Assembly: GCA_021792015.1 (NCBI GenBank)
Contig: JAJYVM010000177.1
Span: 1 to 7,641, forward strand
Origin: Bacillota bacterium
GTDB lineage: Bacteria > Bacillota > Sulfobacillia > RBS10-35 > JAJYVM01
Length of the DNA: 7,641 nucleotides
Direction of reading: 5' to 3'
Shown: positions 1-5,083 of the stretch, piece after piece
Numbering within the stretch: the first letter of the stretch is position 1
How the letters are laid out: the number at the start of each line of letters is the position of its first letter
Notes under the pieces: generated by a model
The model's database searches: none
The model's input: the letters and a program-made list of their open reading frames with translations, nothing else
What the model was told of the DNA's origin: nothing
Made by a program: the position numbers and the translations under genes

Positions 1-938
1 GCCAGCCGCTCCGCGAAGGTGTCATAGATCTCGCGCGCGACCAGGACCCGGCCGCTGGCCTGGCACACCTGGCCCGCGTGCCAGAATGCCCCGAAGAGGC
101 AGGCGGCCACCGCCTGCTCCAGGTCGGCGTCCGCGAAGACGATCTGGGGCGACTTGCCGCCCAGCTCCAGCGCCACGCGCTTCAGGCGGGCGCCGGCCGA
201 AGACGCCACCTCGCGTCCCGCGGGGGTCGAGCCGGTGAAGCTGACCACCGGCAGGTCAGCGTGCTCGACCAGCGCACGCCCAACCTCGTCGCCCCCGGTC
301 AGCACCTGAATGACCCCGGCCGGCAGCCCGGCGCGCCCAAGGGCCGCCGCCAGGGCCGCACCGCTCCTCGGCGCCTGGGGGGCCGGCTTGAGGATCGCCG
401 GGCAGCCCGCCGCAAGCGCGGCCGCCGCCTTCCATGCCGGGATGAGGAGGGGGAAGTTCCATGGCGTGATCAGGGCCGCCGGACCGGCCGGCTCGGCCAG
501 GGTGTACGCGAGGTACTCCCCGGGCGCCACGCCGGGATTGAAGGGCAGCACCGCCCCGGCCTCGCGGGTGCAGACGCCGGCGAAGAACTCGAGGGCTTCG
601 GCCGCCAGCGGCACCTCCACGAAGCGAGCGAACGCCTCCGGCATGCCGCTCTCGGCCGCGATGACGCGGGCGAGCGCCACGGCCTGCGCCCGCAGCTCGG
701 CCGCCGCTGCCGCCATCAGCCGGCCACGCTCGATGGGCGGCATCTGCCGCCAACGCCCGTCCCGGTGCGCCGCTCGGGCGACGGCTGCCGCCTCGGCCAC
801 CTCGCTTGGGCCCGCCGCCGGAAGCGGCTCCCCCGGCTCCCCGCTCGAGGGGTCGACCACCCGCAGGGTTCCGCCGGAGGCGGCCTCCCGCCAGGCCCCG
901 TCGATGAGCACGCCGGATTCAAGCGTGACAGCGCTCAC
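1..938 (-). CDS. NAD(P)-dependent aldehyde dehydrogenase, partial (C-terminus off the left edge)
   Basis: This is an aldehyde dehydrogenase superfamily enzyme, oxidising an aldehyde to the carboxylic acid with NAD(P)+. The 312 complete codons cover the Rossmann cofactor domain and the first part of the catalytic domain; the family is usually about 480-500 residues, so roughly 180 residues lie outside the window. Visible motifs are TPWNF with the oxyanion-hole Asn at 161, ILKPAP with the cofactor Lys at 184, FTGS at 234-237, LELGGKSP with the general-base Glu at 258, and GQVCQ with the nucleophile Cys at 292. No key residue is missing. The GTG start at 938 overlaps the TGA stop of the upstream SCP2-like gene as GTGA, so translation is probably coupled. 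With the alcohol dehydrogenase two genes upstream it makes a plausible alcohol-aldehyde-acid pathway. Substrate cannot be read from the sequence. Confidence 0.97.
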   Translation of the reverse strand, partial: MSAVTLESGVLIDGAWREAASGGTLRVVDPSSGEPGEPLPAAGPSEVAEAAAVARAAHRDGRWRQMPPIERGRLMAAAAAELRAQAVALARVIAAESGMPEAFARFVEVPLAAEALEFFAGVCTREAGAVLPFNPGVAPGEYLAYTLAEPAGPAALITPWNFPLLIPAWKAAAALAAGCPAILKPAPQAPRSGAALAAALGRAGLPAGVIQVLTGGDEVGRALVEHADLPVVSFTGSTPAGREVASSAGARLKRVALELGGKSPQIVFADADLEQAVAACLFGAFWHAGQVCQASGRVLVAREIYDTFAERL

Positions 939-1360
939 GCCGGCGCCGCCCCATCGGCCTGCAGGAAGGCACGGTAGGCGCCGTACACCGGGTCGAGCTG
1001 GGGAATCAGCTTCATGGCCCGCGCAAGCGGTCCGCGCGCACGGATCTGCTGGCGCGCCAGCGCGTCCTGCAGGTCCAGATCGCCCTGCCAGAAGCGATGG
1101 GCGAGGTCGGCGTCCTGCTCGAAGCGCAGCAGCGGCTCCGGCTGCTCGGTGTCGTAGTGGACCGCGAACTCCGGCGGCCCGCCGGCCAGCGGCTCCCACA
1201 GGATGCGGGCCTCGGGCCGGTGGAAGACGAAGAGGATCGGCCCCCCGACCCGGTGGATCAGGGGCCCGTGCGGCCCATCGGGCAGCGTCTCGAAGAACGC
1301 CCCCAGCACGCGATACAGCTGATCCCGGTCCGCGAACACCGGCAACGACACCGCCTCCAT
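935..1360 (-). CDS. Small SCP2-like (sterol carrier protein) domain protein
   Basis: This 141-residue soluble protein has no signal peptide or membrane segment. Its second half (about 65-133) resembles the SCP2 sterol-binding fold: a strand region near FAVHYD, then a DADLAHRFWQGDLDLQDALA stretch, an IRARGPLARAMKLIP stretch and a closing helix. Stand-alone bacterial SCP2 domains are thought to hold fatty-acyl or sterol-like ligands in a hydrophobic tunnel; the ligand here is unknown. The ATG start lies four bases after the TAG stop of the alcohol dehydrogenase, with only a weak GCGAG in front, and the 3' end overlaps the aldehyde dehydrogenase start. Being lodged between two dehydrogenases suggests it presents or shields a hydrophobic substrate for them, which is inference. 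The family call rests on pattern resemblance, so a different small domain remains possible. Confidence 0.7.
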   Translation of the reverse strand: MEAVSLPVFADRDQLYRVLGAFFETLPDGPHGPLIHRVGGPILFVFHRPEARILWEPLAGGPPEFAVHYDTEQPEPLLRFEQDADLAHRFWQGDLDLQDALARQQIRARGPLARAMKLIPQLDPVYGAYRAFLQADGAAPA

Positions 1361-1364
1361 CTCG

Positions 1365-2483
1365 CTAGGGGACCAGAATCGCCCGCGCCACCTGGCCCGC
1401 CATCATGGCCGCGAACGCCGCCTGCGCCTCCTCCAGCGGGAAGCGGCGCGTGACGAGCTCATCCAGGAGCAGGCGCCCCGCGCGATAGTGCTCCACCAGC
1501 TGCGGCAGGTCGCGCGCCGGGTCGCTCTCGCCGTACCAGCATCCCGTGAGCGTCTTGCCCTGCGACGGCAGGGCGAAAGCATTGATGGCCACGTCCACCT
1601 CGGGCGGGCAGACGCCCACCACGACCGACCGGCCGCCGCGCCGGGCTGCATTGAATGCGGCCGCGATCGTCTCCGGCGTGCCCACGGCCTCGATGGTGCA
1701 ATCCGCCCCGCGGCCCTCGGTCAGATCGACCACGGCCACGACGGGATCGGCGTCCAGCGGATCGACGACGTCGGTGGCGCCAAGGCGCATCGCCAGGTCG
1801 CGCCGCTCGGGCAGGCGATCGATGGCGATGATCTGGCTGGCGCCCGCGATGCGGGCGCCCTGAATGGCCTGCAACCCGACCCCGCCGGCACCGAAGACGG
1901 CCACCCGCTCTCCAGGCTGCACGCGGCCGGTGCGCAGGGCGGCCCCGGTTCCCGTGAGGACGCTGCAGCCGAGCAGCGCGGCGCTGGTTGCGGGCATGTC
2001 GCCCGGCAGCGGCAGCGCGCACGCGGCCGGGACCACAGCCGCCTCGGCCATCGTTCCAGCGGCGGAGAACTGGTGCACCGGCTCGCCGCCGGCATCCCGC
2101 CAGCGCGTGCCTCCGCCGGGCAGGATCCCGCGCGCCGCCGCGTGGGCAGCCCGCTCGCAGAGGTCCGGACGGCCCCCCCGGCACCAGAAGCACTCGCCGC
2201 AGGACGGCATCCAGCTCACGACCACCCGCTGCCCCACGGCGGGCGTGGTCACCCCTTCGCCAACAGCCTCCACGACCCCGGCGCCCTCATGCCCGAGGAC
2301 CATCGGCAATGGCAGCGGCAGATCGCCCGTGGCGACGTGCAGGTCGGTGTGGCAGACGCCGGAGGCCGCGATGCGCACCAGCACCTCGCCGGGCCCCGGC
2401 GGCAGAAGGCTCAGGCGCTCGATGCACACGGGCTCACCGTACTCGCGGAGGACGACGGCCCGCGCATGCCTCAGACCGACCAT
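1365..2483 (-). CDS. Zinc-dependent alcohol dehydrogenase (medium-chain, class III-like)
   Basis: This 372-residue medium-chain dehydrogenase/reductase reversibly oxidises an alcohol to an aldehyde or ketone using NAD(P)+. The catalytic zinc ligands are Cys44 (GVCHTD), His65 with Glu66 (GHEGAG) and Cys173 (LGCSV). The structural zinc loop has four cysteines at 95, 98, 101 and 109. The nucleotide-binding GAGGVG is at 198-203, and Asp222 at the end of the second Rossmann strand favours NAD+. HQFS and the LLGCSVLTGTGA region match the class III/formaldehyde and NDMA-dependent branch rather than yeast-type enzymes. The ATG at 2483 is preferred because a strong GGAGG lies 8 bases upstream and the protein opens directly into the GroES-like domain; the frame stays open further upstream only across the neighbouring gene. 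The start overlaps the end of the HAD gene by 13 bases. The aldehyde dehydrogenase downstream is the natural partner. Confidence 0.96.
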   Translation of the reverse strand: MVGLRHARAVVLREYGEPVCIERLSLLPPGPGEVLVRIAASGVCHTDLHVATGDLPLPLPMVLGHEGAGVVEAVGEGVTTPAVGQRVVVSWMPSCGECFWCRGGRPDLCERAAHAAARGILPGGGTRWRDAGGEPVHQFSAAGTMAEAAVVPAACALPLPGDMPATSAALLGCSVLTGTGAALRTGRVQPGERVAVFGAGGVGLQAIQGARIAGASQIIAIDRLPERRDLAMRLGATDVVDPLDADPVVAVVDLTEGRGADCTIEAVGTPETIAAAFNAARRGGRSVVVGVCPPEVDVAINAFALPSQGKTLTGCWYGESDPARDLPQLVEHYRAGRLLLDELVTRRFPLEEAQAAFAAMMAGQVARAILVP

Positions 2484-3163
2484 GCGGCGCGCCTCCCCCC
2501 GTCGATCTCGGCCAGCAGTTCCTGCCAGGCCGGCAGGCCAGCCTGGCCCGGCGGGATCAGGTGAAAGCGCATCCCGGCCTCCGCCGCCGGTCCGTCCTGG
2601 TAGGGGTCGTCGCCCACCATGACACACTCCTCGGGCGGCAGGCCGAGCTTGGCGGCCGCCTCGCGGAAGTAGCCGGGCGAGGGCTTGCAGGCCCGCATGT
2701 TCTCGCTGGTGGTGACGAGCGCCCACGGCCGCCGGGCGAGGCCCGCCCAGCCGAGGCGGCGGCGGATCACCGCGGGGCCGTAGATCGGCGTGGTGGCCAC
2801 CGCGCAGACCAGGCCCGCGCCCAGCGCGGCGTCGACACATGTGATGGCCACGGGCACCCGCCCGTGGGGAATGGCGCCCAGCAGCGAGGCCCGGGCATCC
2901 AGCCGCGCCTGGGCGGCGGCGACGGCGCCCTGCGAAAGTCCGAGGCGGAGGGCCAGGGCGGAGCGGAAGGTGTCGCCGACGGTCGCGGGCAGGCGCTCCG
3001 CCGTCAGAAGCGGCAGCGCCGCAGCCATCACGCGGGCGCGGAAGGCCTCCAGGTCCAGGTCCGGACGCAGTTGGGGGCCGAGCGCGTCCAGGTAGCGCTC
3101 AAGGAAGGCGTCGCCGTCGATATCGAGCAGCGTGCCATCGAGATCGAACAGGACTCCCCTCAA
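2471..3163 (-). CDS. HAD-superfamily hydrolase (phosphatase), TTG start
   Basis: This 230-residue haloacid dehalogenase-type enzyme probably hydrolyses a phosphomonoester with Mg2+. Motif I is FDLDGT with nucleophile Asp7 and acid/base Asp9. Motif II is the Thr in VATTP near 124. Motif III is the Lys in CKPSPGYF (160). Motif IV is GDDPYQD with Asp185/186 and Asp190. The helical stretch between motifs I and II is a C1-type cap, as in phosphoglycolate-phosphatase-like HADs. The substrate is not predictable. The chosen TTG at 3163 overlaps the acyltransferase stop as TTGA and has AAGGGGG 7 bases upstream; it places motif I at residue 7 as expected, and no ATG or GTG sits between it and motif I. 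The frame is open for a long way upstream, but only as an antisense-style or shadow reading of other genes. It lies in the operon between acyltransferase and alcohol dehydrogenase. Confidence 0.93.
   Translation of the reverse strand: MRGVLFDLDGTLLDIDGDAFLERYLDALGPQLRPDLDLEAFRARVMAAALPLLTAERLPATVGDTFRSALALRLGLSQGAVAAAQARLDARASLLGAIPHGRVPVAITCVDAALGAGLVCAVATTPIYGPAVIRRRLGWAGLARRPWALVTTSENMRACKPSPGYFREAAAKLGLPPEECVMVGDDPYQDGPAAEAGMRFHLIPPGQAGLPAWQELLAEIDGGRRAAWSV
2492..2496 (-). promoter_or_regulatory. Shine-Dalgarno for the alcohol dehydrogenase
   Basis: A minus-strand run of G ending in GGAGG lies 8 bases before ATG 2483, inside the 3' end of the HAD gene. It is the strongest ribosome-binding site of the minus-strand run and fixes the alcohol dehydrogenase start. 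Confidence 0.8.
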
Positions 3164-3813
3164 GACGCCGCCCCCTTTCCGGCCGCGGTGGCCACCTCGC
3201 CGGCCATGGCGCGGATGCTTGCCATCAGGTCCAGGCTTGCCTGGCGCCGCGCCTGGCGGTCCGCCGATGAGGGCACCCAGAGCAGCGGTGCCGCGCGCAC
3301 CGCCAGATGCCCGACGGGCCGGTAGCGCCCCGTGATGGCGCCCGGCAGCACAGGCGCCCCCGTCCGTGCCGCCAGGTAGACCGCCCCGCCGTGGCCGGGT
3401 CCCAGCGCGCGGCTGCGGTGGCCCTGCGGGAAGACCGACACCGCGAATCCCCGGTCGAGCACGGCCTCGGCCTCCCTCAGGGCGCTGCGGTCGGGCGTTC
3501 CCCGCTGAATGGGGATGGCCCAGCGCCGCAGCACGGCCCCCAGCACCGGAATGCGAAAGAGCTCGGCCTTGGCGAGGAAGCGGATCGGTCGCTCGAAGAT
3601 GGCCACGTACAGGAACATGTCGAGGGCGCTGCGATGGTTCATGGAGATGATGAACGCGCGCTGCGGCTCCTGGAGTTCGACCAGACGCGCGCCGCACACG
3701 CGAAGGAAATAGAGGCGCAAGACCCCACGGCAGAAGCGGGCGCTGCGGCCGAGGCGCGGTGCCTCGCCCGGCGGCGGGGGTGCAAGCGGACTCCGCTGGT
3801 CGCCGTCTGGCAC
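3160..3813 (-). CDS. PlsC-like lysophospholipid (1-acylglycerol-3-phosphate) acyltransferase
   Basis: This 217-residue member of the glycerophospholipid acyltransferase family transfers an acyl chain to an acceptor such as lysophosphatidate, normally at the inner membrane face. The catalytic block NHRSALD (59-65) is canonical NHx4D. Block II is PIQRG near 101-105. Block III reads FPQGHRSR (128-135), where most family members have FPEGTRS. Block IV is GAPVLPGAI (152-160). The hydrophobic segment near 28-40 may anchor it. I prefer GTG 3813: GGAGG lies 11 bases upstream, and upstream of the ATG at 3849 I see no ribosome-binding site. With the ATG the protein would be 229 residues. The gene is first in the coupled run, 117 bases after the ASCH gene, and its stop overlaps the HAD start. 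The true acceptor could be something other than lysophosphatidate. Confidence 0.9.
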   Translation of the reverse strand: MPDGDQRSPLAPPPPGEAPRLGRSARFCRGVLRLYFLRVCGARLVELQEPQRAFIISMNHRSALDMFLYVAIFERPIRFLAKAELFRIPVLGAVLRRWAIPIQRGTPDRSALREAEAVLDRGFAVSVFPQGHRSRALGPGHGGAVYLAARTGAPVLPGAITGRYRPVGHLAVRAAPLLWVPSSADRQARRQASLDLMASIRAMAGEVATAAGKGAAS

Positions 3814-3824
3814 GATGCATCCGC

Positions 3825-3829
3825 CCTCC
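3825..3829 (-). promoter_or_regulatory. Shine-Dalgarno supporting GTG 3813
   Basis: GGAGG on the minus strand lies 11 bases before GTG 3813 and falls inside the extra residues that an ATG 3849 start would add. It is the main reason for choosing the shorter acyltransferase. Spacing is somewhat long, so the start is not certain. Confidence 0.55.
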
Positions 3830-3860
3830 CTGCCCGGAGACCGTACCATGGCGCGGCGTG

Positions 3861-3918
3861 CGCATGGACCGCCCGCATGGACGGGCCGTCCGGACCAGGC
3901 CCAGGGGGCCGGATGGAC
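3861..3918. repeat. Short direct repeats in the ASCH-acyltransferase gap
   Basis: The nine bases CGCATGGAC occur at 3861-3869 and again at 3874-3882, and a related GGATGGAC is at 3911-3918. The 8-bp palindrome GTCCGGAC is at 3888-3895. These lie in the 117-base non-coding gap (3814-3930) upstream of the acyltransferase, where an operon promoter or operator would be expected. No convincing -35/-10 pair is visible. The repeats could be a regulator site or chance in GC-rich DNA. Confidence 0.4.
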
Positions 3919-3930
3919 CCAGGGTGAGCG

Positions 3931-4365
3931 TCAGCCGCCCGGCAGCGCGGCCGTCCAGAGCCCGAGGCGGCCCCGCTCCGGCAACGGCCGGGCAAGCGGC
4001 CGCACGTCCGCCACCACCCAGACGAAGCGCCCGATGCTGAAGTCGCCGAAGCGGGCCTCGTCTCCCTGGGGCACATCTGTGGCGGAGGCGACGCGGCGGA
4101 TCGCCACGAGCCGGCATGTGGCCAGCACCACGCCGCGCGGCAGGTCGCCCGGGCCGAGGTAGCCGTGGCGCCCGAGCGCCCCCGCCAAGGGCTCGTCCGC
4201 GCAGAGGCGGCGCGCGGGCAAGGGGAAGGCGGCGGCGGCGTGGATGGCGAGCGGGCCCCGATACCGGGTCTGCCACGACCGGGTCTCCAGGCGCTTCTCC
4301 CCCGTGGCGAGCAGCGTGGCCCACGGCTGGGTGAGGGTCAGCACCTTCCAGCGCACCACGGCCAC
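3931..4365 (-). CDS. ASCH-domain protein (PUA-like fold)
   Basis: This 144-residue protein consists essentially of one ASC-1 homology domain, a PUA-like beta-barrel predicted to bind RNA or modified nucleosides. The family hallmark GxKxxExR is seen as GEKRLETR (22-29), preceded by LTQPWATLLATG and followed by a YRGPLAIHAA strand, all typical of bacterial ASCH proteins. One member, E. coli YqfB, hydrolyses N4-acetylcytidine, but function varies across the family and is not inferable here. Start choice lies among clustered GTGs at 4368, 4365, 4359 and 4356. GTG 4365 has GGAGG at an ideal 7 bases and is used; 4368 would add one residue. The gene is transcribed divergently from the methyltransferase and sits upstream of the acyltransferase operon, separated by a gap that may carry a separate promoter. 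Confidence 0.88.
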   Translation of the reverse strand: MAVVRWKVLTLTQPWATLLATGEKRLETRSWQTRYRGPLAIHAAAAFPLPARRLCADEPLAGALGRHGYLGPGDLPRGVVLATCRLVAIRRVASATDVPQGDEARFGDFSIGRFVWVVADVRPLARPLPERGRLGLWTAALPGG

Positions 4366-4372
4366 CACCTCG

Positions 4373-4377
4373 CCTCC
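4373..4377 (-). promoter_or_regulatory. Shine-Dalgarno for the ASCH gene
   Basis: GGAGG on the minus strand is 4 bases before GTG 4368 and 7 before GTG 4365. The spacing favours 4365 among four clustered GTG codons. Confidence 0.6.
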
Positions 4378-4402
4378 AGCCTACACCGCGCGCCCCGGGG
4401 CA

Positions 4403-4421
4403 CGGGCGCGCGGCGCGCCCG
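4403..4421. repeat. Perfect 9-bp inverted repeat in the divergent intergenic region
   Basis: CGGGCGCGC at 4403-4411 is mirrored by GCGCGCCCG at 4413-4421 around one central base. It lies in the 73-base gap between the divergent ASCH and methyltransferase genes and touches the methyltransferase Shine-Dalgarno (GGGAGG, 4421-4426). An 8-bp palindrome, CCCCGGGG, is just upstream at 4393-4400. It could be an operator serving both genes or an RNA hairpin limiting methyltransferase translation. In such GC-rich DNA, chance is a real alternative. Confidence 0.45.
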
Positions 4422-4426
4422 GGAGG
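4421..4426 (+). promoter_or_regulatory. Shine-Dalgarno shared by methyltransferase start and an out-of-frame ATG
   Basis: GGGAGG sits 4 bases before an out-of-frame ATG at 4431 and 12 bases before the methyltransferase ATG at 4439. Neither spacing is ideal, which leaves translation efficiency uncertain. Confidence 0.5.
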
Positions 4427-4438
4427 TACCATGAGTTC

Positions 4439-5035
4439 ATGCGCGACGTCGACTGGGACCGGATGTACCTGCGGCAGGCGCAGCGCGCGGCGGACATCGC
4501 CCCCTGGCTGCGCCAACTCGACCTGCGGCCAGGCGACCGCTGCATCGACATGGGGTGTGGCCCCGGGTACTTCAGCCTCCTGCTGGCGGCGGAAGTGGGC
4601 GCGGCCGGACGCGTGTACGCGATCGACGACTCGGCCACGGCCCTCGACCGCCTTGCCCGCGAGCAGTCGGCGCGGGGCGTGGCCAACATCTGCCGCATCC
4701 GTGCGGACGGCGCGGCGGCGCAGCTGCCGGTGGGTGACGCGCCCGCCGATGCGGCACTGGTGGCGATGATGCTTCACCACGCCGAGGATCCCGCCGGCGT
4801 GCTGGGTAACGTGGCGCGGCTCGTCCGCCCCATGGGCCGGGTCGTGGTCGCGGAGTTCCGGCCGGACGCCCCAGGTGCGGTCGGTCCCGCCCTGGCGCGG
4901 CGGCTCGCCCCGGAGGCGGTCCGCGCCTGGTGCGAGGCGGCTGGGCTGGAGATCATCCTGCTGGAGCGGGGAACGCCCGAGCACTACCTGCTCGTCTGCC
5001 GGCGCCCGGCTGCACCCGCCGGCTCACCGTCCTGA
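4439..5035 (+). CDS. Class I SAM-dependent methyltransferase
   Basis: This 198-residue protein transfers a methyl group from S-adenosylmethionine to an unidentified substrate. Motif I is CIDMGCGPGYFS, with the glycine-rich loop at 39-43. The acidic ribose-binding region is YAIDDS (60-65). LVAMMLHHAEDP (107-118) is the motif IV/V region of UbiE-like (Methyltransf_11/25) enzymes, and RPMGRVVVAEF (130-140) is the following strand. The N-terminal helix WDRMYLRQAQRA also resembles small UbiE-type proteins. It is short for the family and lacks an obvious separate substrate domain. ATG 4439 opens the correct frame; GGGAGG lies 12 bases upstream, a long spacing. The MFS exporter follows after 48 bases in the same direction, so co-transcription is likely. 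Substrate could be a quinone, lipid or small secondary metabolite. Confidence 0.93.
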   Translation: MRDVDWDRMYLRQAQRAADIAPWLRQLDLRPGDRCIDMGCGPGYFSLLLAAEVGAAGRVYAIDDSATALDRLAREQSARGVANICRIRADGAAAQLPVGDAPADAALVAMMLHHAEDPAGVLGNVARLVRPMGRVVVAEFRPDAPGAVGPALARRLAPEAVRAWCEAAGLEIILLERGTPEHYLLVCRRPAAPAGSPS

Positions 5036-5083
5036 TCCGAAGATTGCCGGCGTCCCTGTCTGAGATCGGAGGCACAACAAAGC

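Noticed and set aside
78..1368. Long plus-strand open frames (78-977, 310-1368)
   Set aside because: They lie antisense to the ALDH and SCP2-like genes, are rich in Arg, Ala, Pro and Gly with no domain, and result from the scarcity of stop codons in GC-rich DNA. The opposite strand shows full ALDH motifs.
2484..2840. N-terminal extension of the alcohol dehydrogenase to 491 residues
   Set aside because: The added residues overlap the HAD gene in another frame and resemble no dehydrogenase N-terminus. A strong ribosome-binding site marks ATG 2483.
1488..3325. Plus-strand open frames over the ADH and HAD genes (1488-2564, 1864-2622, 1988-3325)
   Set aside because: They are low-complexity, Arg/Pro-rich translations with no recognisable domain, opposite genes whose catalytic motifs are intact.
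3164..4984. Minus-strand upstream extension of the HAD frame, making an 837-residue protein
   Set aside because: The extension crosses the acyltransferase and ASCH genes and the antisense of the methyltransferase, and its residues are low-complexity. The HAD domain begins at the TTG at 3163.
5017..5052. CGCCGGC...GCCGGCG inverted repeat around the methyltransferase stop, as a terminator
   Set aside because: The stem is only 7 bp with a loop of 22 bases and no T tract, and the exporter follows in the same direction.
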